A stretch of DNA of 64,000 bases from an uncultured Eubacteriales bacterium (GCA_900549645.1 URPD01000004.1:12440-76439); one strand, 5' to 3'; shown: positions 34,235 to 42,640, counted from the stretch's first letter. A program made the numbers and translations. Notes: generated by a model from the letters alone, not told the origin.

Positions 34235-35800
34235 TTACCAAGACTTCTCGTCCTTGAGATTTTCAAGGCTGGGATCGACAGGCTCTTCCTGCATGACGGT
34301 GCGCATATAGTTGTTCACCTGCTCGCGCACACCCTGACGGGATATCACGCGCGGGTCAAACAGGTCGTGCGTGACCCATACGAGGTGGATGCCGTGCTCT
34401 CTGGCGCGCTCCTCGAACATGCCGTGCATACCGTCGAGCGCCTTGCAGCTCATGTGCTCCCAGAGAATGACCATGTCGGCGTTGAACTCCGTGCAGTACT
34501 CCCACAGCTCGTCAAGCAGAACCTTGTAGCCGCCGTGGGTGCGGTTGCGCATGATCATGTTCTCGGTCAGCCATGCCATGTCGTAGTATGCCTGCTCGCG
34601 GTTTTCGGGGGTGTCCTCGGTGACAAGCTCCTTGGTGGAGACCATGGAGAGCATATCGGTCAGCGGCACGATGCCCCAGCAGTTGAGCAGCCACACGAGG
34701 AAGTCCATATAGAAGTGCGACTGGACGCCCCAGATGATGGCTCTGTGGCGGTATTCGTTCGCGGCCATCTTCTTTTTCTTGTAGGCGCGCTCGGCAAGCT
34801 TGGTTATCTTGCGGTCGACATCCTCAAAGGCCTTGACCTTGCCGCAGATGGCCATGTAGTTGGTCTCAGTGTAGAGGGCGAGGTTGGAGCCGAATACCTG
34901 CGGGTAGTCGGTCTTGTTCATCTCAAGCCACTCAAGGCGGCACTTGGTAGCGTAGTTGACGCGCTTTGCGCAGTCAAAATACGCGTCCCAATCCCACTTC
35001 TCGCCGGTGTGCTCCTCGATAAAGGCGATAGCGTTCTTGATCTCCTGCGCGGCGTAATCCTGCACGTCGTCCTCGCGGTGACGCAGAGGAGCGGCGAGCT
35101 GGAACACGGGGATGCCGTCCTCAAGCTCAAGGCGCTTGGAGATGACGCCGTTGCCGAGCAGAGAGCCGTCGCAGGTGGTGTTGCACTGGACGGCGCAGAC
35201 GCCGAGCACGGGCGCGTCGTCGTCGATGGAGACGCCGGCCTCGGCCTCAGGCATGGGGCAGACGTCGCCCGCGAGACCGTATTCCTGCGCGATGTCGATG
35301 TAATGCTCCGCCGCATGCTGGTTCAGAAGTACGGAGACATAGGTGGACGGGGTCTCGCGGCTGAGACCCTTCAGCGTCGGGAAGCCCATCATAACGGCGG
35401 TCATCTCGTTTTCGTCGACAAGGACGACCTTGTCGGAGAACTTCTTGTCGTTGCCGATGCGGCGGTCGCCGCGGAAAAGACCGTCAAGCAGCTTTGCGAC
35501 GTCCTCAATTATGAGATCCTGCTCCAGATGGCAGATGCGCAGATGCTCGCCGCGCAGGCCCTGAGTGTGACGGTCGACCATCATGGGGACGGCGAGGTAG
35601 TTTGCCATCCAGCGGTAGCGGAACATGGCCTTGATGTTTCTCGGCTTCGAGACCATCTTCGCCATGGTGATCCAGTTGTGGAGCCAGCGGGAGTAATCAT
35701 AGAGCGTGTCGACCAGACCGCGCCACTCGCGGCGGTTTCTGACCTTGCCCTCAGTGTAGAATTTGCCGAAATTCTCGCAGCCTATTCTCTTATTGCTCAT
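34235..35800 (-). CDS. 2-hydroxyacyl-CoA dehydratase / benzoyl-CoA reductase family subunit (larger)
   Basis: A 521-residue member of the BCR/HgdB superfamily, whose members carry iron-sulfur clusters and perform radical dehydration or reduction. The C-terminal region fits the family: ILWEHMSCKALDGMHG, then GIHLVWVTHDLFDPR and VREQVNNYMRTVM. Candidate cluster cysteines include those in CHLEQD, GDVCPMPEAE and GVCAVQCNTTCDG; the last is unusually Cys-rich. It is longer than the typical ~400-430 residues. The ATG overlaps the stop of the partner subunit (TGATG) and an AGGGAGGGG site precedes it. The substrate is unknown. No HgdC-type activator ATPase is present in the window. Confidence 0.82.
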   Translation of the reverse strand: MSNKRIGCENFGKFYTEGKVRNRREWRGLVDTLYDYSRWLHNWITMAKMVSKPRNIKAMFRYRWMANYLAVPMMVDRHTQGLRGEHLRICHLEQDLIIEDVAKLLDGLFRGDRRIGNDKKFSDKVVLVDENEMTAVMMGFPTLKGLSRETPSTYVSVLLNQHAAEHYIDIAQEYGLAGDVCPMPEAEAGVSIDDDAPVLGVCAVQCNTTCDGSLLGNGVISKRLELEDGIPVFQLAAPLRHREDDVQDYAAQEIKNAIAFIEEHTGEKWDWDAYFDCAKRVNYATKCRLEWLEMNKTDYPQVFGSNLALYTETNYMAICGKVKAFEDVDRKITKLAERAYKKKKMAANEYRHRAIIWGVQSHFYMDFLVWLLNCWGIVPLTDMLSMVSTKELVTEDTPENREQAYYDMAWLTENMIMRNRTHGGYKVLLDELWEYCTEFNADMVILWEHMSCKALDGMHGMFEERAREHGIHLVWVTHDLFDPRVISRQGVREQVNNYMRTVMQEEPVDPSLENLKDEKSW

Positions 35801-36993
35801 CACTTGTCCCCTCCCTGAATCTTCTTTATCTCAATGCTCTCAACGAAGGCCTGCACGCGAGTGCGCATCTGGCCGGAGGTAGAGATGTTGTACGGGCGGT
35901 CGACGGACAGCACTGGGTAGCCGTAGTCGTCATGCAGGATGTGCGAACCCATCATGCGCTCGTAAGCCCACGGGTCACAGAACTTTATCTGCTCGTAGAT
36001 AATGCCGTCGGCGGCGTATTCCTTCGCAAGTGCGTTGACGTATTCGCGGCGGCCGTTCATCTTGGCGGTATTCATGTAACGGGGACATTGTCCGCGGTAC
36101 ATGTACTGGCGGCAGATCTGCGTCAGTGCGTCCTCATCGTCGGTCAGTTCTATGGGGTTCCTGCCGGGGAGAGAGCCGTAGCAGAAGCGGTCTGCGCAGA
36201 CATATGCGCCGGTGTCCTCAATGAGCTTGATGAAGCCGGTGTCGTCGACCTCGGAGCCGACGACCAGCACGCGTGCGCGGTAGCCCTTCTCGTCCGGCTC
36301 GCGGGTCTTGAGCTCTTCCAGCGTCTCTTCAAGCTTGTCGATAAGCAGATACTTAGGCGCGACGTAGGTTACCAGCGTGATGACGTGGAACTCGTAGCCC
36401 GTGATGCGCGGCTTGTCGCCCTTGCGGTATTCGCCGATGGCGCGGATAAGCTCGCAGATGCGGTTGTGCTCGGCGACGGCCTGACGTATCGCCTTGTCGG
36501 AGATGTCGATGCCGTAGTGCTCATGCAGGGGCTTGAGGATGTGGTTTGTGCACTGGAGAGTGTAGAGATTCAGGCCGTTGTCGTCGGCCTTCATGGGTAT
36601 CTCCATGTACTCGAAGAAAAACTTCTCCTTGCCCTTGCCGAGAGCCTTAAGCAGCTCCATGTTCTCGACGGCGCGGTTCATCATCGTGCAGCCGTCGGGA
36701 GTGATGAGACAGTCGGCAAAGTTGTAGCCGCCCTCGATGGCGCGCTCAAGCAGGGCGCGGCTGTACTCGCAGAGGAAGCTGGTCATGTAGTAGGTTGCCA
36801 TTTCCATGGAACCGGTGCGCGGCGCGCGCAGACGCGTAGAAAACGCGCCCGGCAGGTTCAGCAGCGGCTCCGGGGTGTTCTCGCAGACATAAGCGACGCA
36901 GACCTTCCCCTCGCTCTGCGCCTGCAGGATAAGCTCATTCTGCGCCTCCTGAAGGAGGTTTTCAAAATAGAGCAGGTGCTTGAGATCTTTCAT
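35800..36993 (-). CDS. 2-hydroxyacyl-CoA dehydratase / benzoyl-CoA reductase family subunit (smaller)
   Basis: A 397-residue BCR/HgdB-family protein and likely partner of the next gene. Family features are GSMEMATYYMTSFLCEYSR, ADCLITPDGCTMMNRAVENM, and the typical ending IIYEQIKFCDPWAYE, YPVLSVDRPYN and SGQMRTRVQAFVESIE. Candidate cluster cysteines are in the CLITPDGC, QCPRYMN and KFCDPW segments. The ATG at 36993 has GGAGA 6 nt upstream. The next gene's start overlaps its stop. A promoter lies 72 nt upstream. Confidence 0.85.
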   Translation of the reverse strand: MKDLKHLLYFENLLQEAQNELILQAQSEGKVCVAYVCENTPEPLLNLPGAFSTRLRAPRTGSMEMATYYMTSFLCEYSRALLERAIEGGYNFADCLITPDGCTMMNRAVENMELLKALGKGKEKFFFEYMEIPMKADDNGLNLYTLQCTNHILKPLHEHYGIDISDKAIRQAVAEHNRICELIRAIGEYRKGDKPRITGYEFHVITLVTYVAPKYLLIDKLEETLEELKTREPDEKGYRARVLVVGSEVDDTGFIKLIEDTGAYVCADRFCYGSLPGRNPIELTDDEDALTQICRQYMYRGQCPRYMNTAKMNGRREYVNALAKEYAADGIIYEQIKFCDPWAYERMMGSHILHDDYGYPVLSVDRPYNISTSGQMRTRVQAFVESIEIKKIQGGDK

Positions 36994-37064
36994 ATTTCTT
37001 CTCCAATCGCCGGAAACCGGCGGCATCCAGCACTAGAATATGGCCGCATAAAACGACCGTCATT

Positions 37065-37092
37065 ATTTTAACACTTGCTTTTCCGATTGCAA
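37065..37092 (-). promoter_or_regulatory. sigma-A promoter of the dehydratase-like operon
   Basis: Minus strand TTGCAA (37087-37092), a 16-bp spacer and TAAAAT (37065-37070). Confidence 0.5.
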
Positions 37093-37137
37093 TATACAGT
37101 TGAAGCGTTTTTGATAAAAAGTTGTCGAAAAATGCGT

Positions 37138-37809
37138 TCAGCCGTTCCACTCGGTGGCCTGAGCGCGAAGCCAATCGCACCATGCATCCACGCCCTCGCC
37201 GGTCTTTGCGCTTATCGGGAAGATTTTGATGTCGGGGTTGCGCATCTTCGCAAACTCCACGACCTTGTCCATGTCGAAATCGAAGTATGGCAGGACGTCG
37301 ATCTTGTTAATTATCAGCGCGTCGCAGACCTGAAATATCAGGGGGTATTTAAGGGGCTTGTCGTGCCCTTCGGGGACGGAGAGTATCATGGCGTTCTTCG
37401 CCGCGCCCGTGTCGAACTCCGCCGGGCAGACGAGGTTGCCGACGTTTTCCAGCACGACGAGGTCGAGGTCGTCCGTGCCCATCTCGTCGAGTCCCTGATG
37501 GGTCATGTCCGCGTCGAGATGGCACATGCCGCCGGTGTGGAGCTGGATGACATTCTTGACACCTGTGCGGGATATGCGCTCGGCGTCGACGTCGGAGTCG
37601 ATATCGGCCTCCATGATGCCGATGTTCATCTCGCCCGAAAGCTTTTCGACGGTGCGGGTCAGGGTAGTGGTCTTGCCACTGCCGGGGGAGCTCATAAGGT
37701 TCAGCAGGAAGCAGTGCTGCTTACGCAGCTCCGCGCGCAGTACGTCGGCCGCGTCGTCATTTGCCTTGAATATGCTCTGTTTTATCTCGTAAACCTTGTA
37801 ATCCGCCAT
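37138..37809 (-). CDS. hypB: hydrogenase nickel incorporation GTPase HypB
   Basis: A G3E-family GTPase that helps load nickel into [NiFe]-hydrogenase. The 223-residue product has the P-loop LMSSPGSGKTT, EADIDSDVDAERI, the conserved Cys/His nickel or zinc site HTGGMCHLDADM, and VLENVGNLVCPAEFD and NKIDVLPY. It lacks the long His-rich N-terminal stretch of some homologues. It is 13 nt from hypA. No hydrogenase structural gene is in the 64-kb window, so the client is unclear. Confidence 0.93.
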   Translation of the reverse strand: MADYKVYEIKQSIFKANDDAADVLRAELRKQHCFLLNLMSSPGSGKTTTLTRTVEKLSGEMNIGIMEADIDSDVDAERISRTGVKNVIQLHTGGMCHLDADMTHQGLDEMGTDDLDLVVLENVGNLVCPAEFDTGAAKNAMILSVPEGHDKPLKYPLIFQVCDALIINKIDVLPYFDFDMDKVVEFAKMRNPDIKIFPISAKTGEGVDAWCDWLRAQATEWNG

Positions 37810-37822
37810 ATCTATCCTCCGA

Positions 37823-38167
37823 TCAGCAGGCGACTATTTCTTTTATGTTCATTTCCTGCCCCTGCTGGAGCCAAGTATGGCCGCTGCCGCAGTTGGGGCA
37901 GGTCTTGCCGTACTTCACGGTGGGGTAGGTCGTCTTGCAGTCGTCGCACCATGTGACAGCCGGGATTATCTCATACTTGAACTCCGTATGCTCGATAAGC
38001 GGAGTCTTTTTCGCGTACCACTGCCAGCAGTCGCTGAGATATTCCGGAACTATGCCGGACACTTCGCCGAACTCCAGCGTGACGGACTGGATGTTGGTGA
38101 GCTTGTTTTCCTTGGCTATCTCGTCGACCTGCTTGATGACGTAGGTCACTATGCTAAGCTCGTGCAT
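37823..38167 (-). CDS. hypA: hydrogenase maturation nickel metallochaperone HypA
   Basis: A 114-residue nickel chaperone. It begins MHELS with the conserved nickel-binding His2, and the zinc-finger cysteines are present as WCDDC and CPNC. It is followed immediately by hypB, the usual pair. HypA and HypB act with hydrogenase, and in some bacteria with urease; neither enzyme is seen here. Confidence 0.93.
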   Translation of the reverse strand: MHELSIVTYVIKQVDEIAKENKLTNIQSVTLEFGEVSGIVPEYLSDCWQWYAKKTPLIEHTEFKYEIIPAVTWCDDCKTTYPTVKYGKTCPNCGSGHTWLQQGQEMNIKEIVAC

Positions 38168-38184
38168 AACTTTCCTTTCTGAAA

Positions 38185-38211
38185 ACAGGTGCGGGGATAT
38201 CCCGCACCTGT
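38185..38211 (-). terminator. intrinsic terminator after the iron-sulfur flavoenzyme gene
   Basis: 11-bp stem ACAGGTGCGGG / CCCGCACCTGT followed by TTTTC on the minus strand, between the flavoenzyme gene and hypA. It may be partly read through. Confidence 0.7.
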
Positions 38212-38230
38212 CTGATCTGTTCCGGGATGA

Positions 38231-40999
38231 TTATTTGCCGGAAAGCTGCTTCTTGATTATCTTTACCTGACGCTTTGCAGCGTAGGGGCCGATGGCCTTG
38301 AACTTGTCCTCGGCGGGGATCATCTTGCTGTTCTGCGGGCGGTTGCGCTTGAGATGGATAGCGTCGAACTCACACTTGGTGGTGCAGATGCCGCAGCCGA
38401 TGCACTTGTTCGGATCGACTACACTGCGGCCGCAGCTCAGGCAGCGGGAAGCCTCGGACTTTATCTGCTCCTCGGTGAAGGTCACGCGGTCGTCGCACAT
38501 GGTGAGAACCTTTTTCTTGTCGATGACGACCTCGGAGCGGGCGGGCTTCTTTATCTTCTCTACGGGCAGGGCAAGATTTTCCTTGTCAAGCTCCTTGAAC
38601 TCGCGGAGATTGCGGTGGATGGTCAGAGTCTGGCCGACGTTGACGTAGCGGTGGATGGACACTGCACCCTCACGGCCGCTGGCGATGGCGTCGATGGTGT
38701 ACTTCGGGCCGGTTGCGCAGTCGCCGCCGACGAACACGTCGGGCTCTGCGGTCTGGAATGTGACGCCGTCATGCGCGATGAGGCGGCCGTCGGGAGTCGC
38801 GGCGGCGGTGCCGGCGAGGACTGCGCCGTACTCGGAGCGCTGGCCGATGGCGACCAGAACGTTGGAGCAGGGAACGGTGATGGTCTCGTTCTCGTCATAA
38901 ACGGGAGCGAACTTGCCGTTTGCGTCGCGCACGGAGACACAGCGCATAAGCTCTATGCCGGTGACCTTGCCGTCCTCGCCGAGGATGGCCTTGGGCGCCC
39001 AAGAGTTGTTGATGACGACGCCGTCGGCGATGCCTGCGTTCTTCTCGTCGGGAACGGTGGGCATCTCTTCGTCCTTCTCAAGGCAGTACATGTTGACGCT
39101 GCCGCCGGTCAGACGCTTTGCCGCGCGTGCCACGTCGATGGCCGCGTTGCCGCCGCCGATAACGATAACGTCGCCGGAAAGCTCCTTAGTCGCGCCGCTG
39201 TTGACGGAGCGCAGGAAGTCGAGACCGCCCTGAACGCCTGCCAGCTCTTCACCGGGAATGTTGAGCTTTGCGGCCTTCTGGAGACCGACAGCGACGTAGA
39301 AGGCCCTGAAGCCCTCCTCGCGGAGCTGCTGGATGGTGACATCCTTGCCGACCTCAACGCCGCAGCGGAACTCGACGCCCATCTCACGCAGGACATCTAT
39401 CTCGGACTTGACGATGTCCTTGCCGACGCGGAAGGAGGGGATGCCGTTGATGAGCATACCGCCGGGGGCGGCTTCCTTCTCGAATACGACCGGGCTGTAA
39501 CCCTCGATGGCGAGGAAGTACGCACAGGACATACCTGCGGGGCCTGCGCCGATTATTGCGATCTTCTGGTCAAACTTCTCATGCGTGCAGGAGTTCATGG
39601 CGGGCACGTAGCGGTGCTCGGCCTTCATGTCCTGCTCGGCGATGAATTTCTTTATCTCGTCGATGGCGAGCGGCTGGTCTACGCTGCCGCGGGTGCATGC
39701 GTCCTCGCAGTACTTGCGGCAGATGCTGCCGCAGACGGCGGGGAAGGGGTTATCCTTCTTGATGAGCCTGAGAGCGTCCGCATAGCGGCCGTCGGCGGCC
39801 ATCTTTATGTAGCCCTGAATGGCTATGTGAGCGGGGCAGGCGACCTTGCAGGGCGCGGTGCCGGTCGGCCAAGTCTGGATGGAGCCGTTCTCGTTTCTGT
39901 AATTCTTGTTCCAGTGATCCTCGCCCCACTTGGTGTCATCGGGCAGCTCGTGGCGCGGGTACTGGATGGGGCCTTCCTTGGTGCAGAGCTTCTGGCCGAG
40001 GCGTACCGCACCGGCGGGACATGTCTCAACGCACTTGCCGCAGGCGACGCACTTTTCGGGATCGGTCTCGGCGGTGTAGGCGGAAGCGGAGAGGTTCGGG
40101 GTGTTGAAGAGCTGGGAGGTGCGCAGAGCGTTGCAAACGCCGACAGCGCAGTTGCAGATACCGAAGATCTTGTTCTCGCCGTCGATGTTGGTTATCTGGT
40201 GGACATAGCCCTTGTCCTCGGCCTTCTGAAGGATCTCCATGGCCTCTTCATAGGTGATGTCGCGGCCGTGGTTGGTCTCGCGGCAGTAGTCGGCAAAGTC
40301 GCCGACGCCGATGCACCATTCGCCCTCGATGTCGCCGGAGCCTTCGCCGCGGATGCGCTGCTGCTTACGGCAGGAACAGACAGATACGCCGATGTGACCC
40401 TCGTACTTCTTCAGCCAGTGGCTGAGATGCTCGATAGGCAGGGACTTGCTCTCTGCGGGGATGGCTTTCTCAACGGGGATGACGTGCATGCCGATGCCTG
40501 CGCCTCCGGGAGGCACCATCTCGGTGATACCGGCCAGCGGCAGGTATGCCATGCGCTCGAAGAAGTCCGCGGTTTCGGGGTACATGTCGGACTGTTCGGG
40601 GTTTATCATCATAATCTCTGCGCTGCCGGGGACGAACATGTCCAGCACCCAGCGCTTCTCGTGGTTCGGGTTCTTGCCGTCGAGGTTTTCCCAGTGGAAC
40701 TCGACAAGGCCGCTTTCGCTGACGGCCTGCATGGCCTTCTCAAGGTATGCGCGGTCAAACTGCGGGTTCTTCTTCGCAAGCTGCTCGATGGTAAGCGGCA
40801 CGCGCTTTTTCATCGTAAGACAGATGTCGAGAATGTCGTCGGCCATCTTCTGGTCGTACTTGTAGGCGGTGTACTTCAGCGCGGAGTTGATGCCCAGATA
40901 CTCAGGGGATTCGGGAGTGATCTTGTCCTTGCCGAGCAGTACGGTAGCCCGGTCGGTAATTTCCTTACCGAGTTTTGCGATTTTTTCGTCTTTCGTCAT
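38231..40999 (-). CDS. large iron-sulfur flavoenzyme (ferredoxin + GltD-like NAD(P)H oxidoreductase)
   Basis: A 922-residue redox protein. The N-terminal ~300 residues contain a Cys-rich module (VSVCSCRKQQR, GICNCAVGVC), then one ferredoxin cluster (CVACGKCVETCPAG, ~317). A GltD/DPD-type cluster domain (CKVACPAHIAIQGY, CGSICRKYCEDACTRG) and a two-dinucleotide-binding FAD/NAD(P)H oxidoreductase (IIGAGPAGMSCAYF, VIGGGNAAIDVARAAK) follow. At the C-terminus are more cysteines (CLSCGR, CIGCGICTTKC). It should pass electrons between NAD(P)H and iron-sulfur partners. It is transcribed divergently from a TetR gene, upstream of hypAB and the dehydratase-like pair, and is a plausible electron donor for the latter. 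The start is preceded by GGAGG. Confidence 0.88.
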   Translation of the reverse strand: MTKDEKIAKLGKEITDRATVLLGKDKITPESPEYLGINSALKYTAYKYDQKMADDILDICLTMKKRVPLTIEQLAKKNPQFDRAYLEKAMQAVSESGLVEFHWENLDGKNPNHEKRWVLDMFVPGSAEIMMINPEQSDMYPETADFFERMAYLPLAGITEMVPPGGAGIGMHVIPVEKAIPAESKSLPIEHLSHWLKKYEGHIGVSVCSCRKQQRIRGEGSGDIEGEWCIGVGDFADYCRETNHGRDITYEEAMEILQKAEDKGYVHQITNIDGENKIFGICNCAVGVCNALRTSQLFNTPNLSASAYTAETDPEKCVACGKCVETCPAGAVRLGQKLCTKEGPIQYPRHELPDDTKWGEDHWNKNYRNENGSIQTWPTGTAPCKVACPAHIAIQGYIKMAADGRYADALRLIKKDNPFPAVCGSICRKYCEDACTRGSVDQPLAIDEIKKFIAEQDMKAEHRYVPAMNSCTHEKFDQKIAIIGAGPAGMSCAYFLAIEGYSPVVFEKEAAPGGMLINGIPSFRVGKDIVKSEIDVLREMGVEFRCGVEVGKDVTIQQLREEGFRAFYVAVGLQKAAKLNIPGEELAGVQGGLDFLRSVNSGATKELSGDVIVIGGGNAAIDVARAAKRLTGGSVNMYCLEKDEEMPTVPDEKNAGIADGVVINNSWAPKAILGEDGKVTGIELMRCVSVRDANGKFAPVYDENETITVPCSNVLVAIGQRSEYGAVLAGTAAATPDGRLIAHDGVTFQTAEPDVFVGGDCATGPKYTIDAIASGREGAVSIHRYVNVGQTLTIHRNLREFKELDKENLALPVEKIKKPARSEVVIDKKKVLTMCDDRVTFTEEQIKSEASRCLSCGRSVVDPNKCIGCGICTTKCEFDAIHLKRNRPQNSKMIPAEDKFKAIGPYAAKRQVKIIKKQLSGK

Positions 41000-41062
41000 G
41001 GAATTTTCAAGCCTCCTGATAGATAAAACGGGGTTTGTTATTTAATTAATATTGCTGAGTGA

Positions 41063-41091
41063 ACTGTACCTAATTTGTTGAATATAGTCAA
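41063..41091 (-). promoter_or_regulatory. sigma-A promoter of the flavoenzyme gene
   Basis: Minus strand TTGACT (41086-41091), a 17-bp spacer and TACAGT (41063-41068), about 65 nt before the start codon at 40999. Confidence 0.65.
41078..41091. promoter_or_regulatory. candidate TetR operator 1
   Basis: Near-perfect palindrome TTGAATATAGTCAA (12 of 14 positions symmetrical) that covers the -35 of the flavoenzyme promoter. Binding here would block transcription. Assignment to the divergent TetR is inferred. Confidence 0.4.
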
Positions 41092-41162
41092 TAAGTTAAC
41101 ATGATTTTTGGAATAACTCACAAAAAAACTGCAAAATATTTGCGAACAATCTTGATAAGAAG

Positions 41163-41191
41163 TTGACATTCACGGACAAATCGCATAAAAT
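41163..41191 (+). promoter_or_regulatory. sigma-A promoter of the tetR gene
   Basis: TTGACA (41163-41168), a 17-bp spacer and TAAAAT (41186-41191), about 40 nt before the start codon. Confidence 0.7.
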
Positions 41192-41195
41192 GTCC
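41174..41195. promoter_or_regulatory. candidate TetR operator 2
   Basis: Inverted repeat GGACA-n12-TGTCC spanning the -10 of the tetR promoter. It differs from operator 1, so at most one may be the true TetR site. Confidence 0.3.
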
Positions 41196-41230
41196 TTGAA
41201 ATCAGAACATCGCAAAAGGGGATGTTTTTC

Positions 41231-41836
41231 GTGCAGGATTCGTCATACCGGCTCAAAGAAAGCATTGCGAAATGCGCGATAGAGCTGTTCAAGACCGAGG
41301 GCTACAACAACGTCAGCGTCAACGAGATTTGCGAGAAGGTACCGGTTTCGCGCTCGGTTTTCTATACGGTGTTCAAGGGCAAGCGCAGTATTCTGGACTA
41401 CGTTGTCGCAAAGCCGCAGCAGAACGACGAGGAGAGTTTCCGGAAATTCGCGGACGCGGAGAACGACTTTGAGCGTATCTGGCAGTTGTTTGACCGGTTC
41501 ATAACGATCGCGCTCGACTTCGGCCCGCAGTTGACGAGCACGCTGTTTATCATGCAGTTTGAGTCGCCGCAGGGCATACGCGAGGCTGTCCACGCGCTGG
41601 ACGATCTTTTTGCGACGCTTGCCAAGAACTGCGCCAAGTCCGGCATAATCGAGACCGAGGAGCCGCCGGAGCTGCTGTCGCGTATTGCGACAGACCTGAT
41701 AATCCACGAGCTGTACGTCTGGTGCAGCCAGAACGGCAACTTCTCTCTGCGCGAGCGCGCCCGGCAGTACGCCGAAGTCGCGTACCATGTCAAGCCGCAG
41801 TACCGCATGACCCCCGCCCAGCGCGCGGAGCTGTGA
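41231..41836 (+). CDS. TetR-family transcriptional regulator
   Basis: About 201 residues. An N-terminal TetR helix-turn-helix (IAKCAIELFKTEGYNNVSVNEICEKVPVSRSVFYTVFKGK) is followed by an all-helical ligand-binding domain. The GTG at 41231 is the likelier start because the AAAGGGG site is 9 nt upstream of it and directly abuts an ATG three codons earlier. It is divergent from the flavoenzyme-hypAB-dehydratase block and probably represses it. It is followed after 8 nt by a gene of unrelated character. Confidence 0.87.
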   Translation: MQDSSYRLKESIAKCAIELFKTEGYNNVSVNEICEKVPVSRSVFYTVFKGKRSILDYVVAKPQQNDEESFRKFADAENDFERIWQLFDRFITIALDFGPQLTSTLFIMQFESPQGIREAVHALDDLFATLAKNCAKSGIIETEEPPELLSRIATDLIIHELYVWCSQNGNFSLRERARQYAEVAYHVKPQYRMTPAQRAEL

Positions 41837-41844
41837 GGTGTCGG

Positions 41845-42624
41845 ATGGAGGATATAGATTTCAGAAAAGATTTGCTCGTTGGACTCTTTAAGGAGTACTG
41901 CGACAAATATGATGAGCTGAACGCAAAGTTTTCTGCCGTTCCAGTCGCAAAATATGAGTACTGTAACGGTGTGAAAAGTGGTATCTGGAGGGGATATTAC
42001 AATCCAAGCCCAATAAGTGACATTGTTGTAGGCAATGCAAGCCGCGGCCGACGCGTAACGCATCCGAGGAAAGGCTGTCACTACCGATACAGGTACTTAT
42101 TTGATGAGTACGGGAAGCTGTTTATTGCCGAAGATTACGATGACCAGCCCAGCAAACCTGCTCCTATAATCTGTTTTGATGAGCGCGGGAGGCTGCGTTT
42201 TGCCGAGGATAACAGCAATCAGGCCGCCGTATCCGAGCCTGTACTCTGGCAAAAAGAGTTCCTTATATATGAAGGGCGGCGTGTCATTGCACCGGAATAT
42301 GACATCGTATCTACGCCGGAGCTTGGGACAATAAGTGTCTGCGATTATAACGAACAGGGAAAAATACTCCGCTATGACAGACTACATTGGAGCATACAGG
42401 GTCCGATAAAGTATCAGGATTTATCATCTGAGGTATATGAGTACGGTGAAAACGGGCTGTTGGAGTATGCATATTGGGGAAGGAGTTTTGCCGGCATCAT
42501 AGAAGTAGATAAATATCACTTCAATCATGATGACGAAGGCCGAATGGTGAGCTATGATTTCTTTCGCAAAGACGGTAGCTTGGTAACATATGAGGTACCG
42601 AAGTCCAAAAGAAGAAATGTGTGA
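41845..42624 (+). CDS. uncharacterised protein with YD/RHS-like hairpin repeats
   Basis: A 259-residue protein of unknown function. After a helical start, about five repeats of the type Y-x-(F/Y)-(D/N)-E-x-G-(K/R)-(L/I) occur (YLFDEYGKLF, CFDERGRLRF, DYNEQGKILR, YEYGENGLLEY, FNHDDEGRMVSY), as in RHS/YD and MORN-like beta-hairpin proteins. It has no signal peptide. The ATG at 41845 has GAGG 6 nt upstream and follows tetR by 8 nt. Its codon use is visibly more AT-rich than its neighbours, suggesting acquisition. It resembles small immunity-type proteins more than toxins, but that is a guess. Confidence 0.7.
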   Translation: MEDIDFRKDLLVGLFKEYCDKYDELNAKFSAVPVAKYEYCNGVKSGIWRGYYNPSPISDIVVGNASRGRRVTHPRKGCHYRYRYLFDEYGKLFIAEDYDDQPSKPAPIICFDERGRLRFAEDNSNQAAVSEPVLWQKEFLIYEGRRVIAPEYDIVSTPELGTISVCDYNEQGKILRYDRLHWSIQGPIKYQDLSSEVYEYGENGLLEYAYWGRSFAGIIEVDKYHFNHDDEGRMVSYDFFRKDGSLVTYEVPKSKRRNV

Positions 42625-42640
42625 TAAAGTCTGATATATA

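Noticed and set aside
33944..35818. 624-codon plus-strand frame opposite the dehydratase-like subunit
   Set aside because: Antisense shadow of a well-supported minus-strand gene and of the 57-residue gene.
37138..37809. HypB as a substitute for the HgdC-type activator ATPase
   Set aside because: Its P-loop belongs to the G3E GTPase family with nickel-site residues, and it lacks the activator's ASKHA fold and cluster cysteines.
37138..38167. hypAB as evidence for a hydrogenase locus here
   Set aside because: No hydrogenase structural gene or hypCDEF lies in the window, so a hydrogenase operon cannot be claimed.
38354..41026. Very long plus-strand open frame (890 codons) opposite the flavoenzyme gene
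   Set aside because: It mirrors the minus-strand gene. Its protein is Val/Ala/Leu-rich without any domain, while the minus frame shows clear Fe-S and FAD motifs. GC-rich codon use produces such antisense frames.
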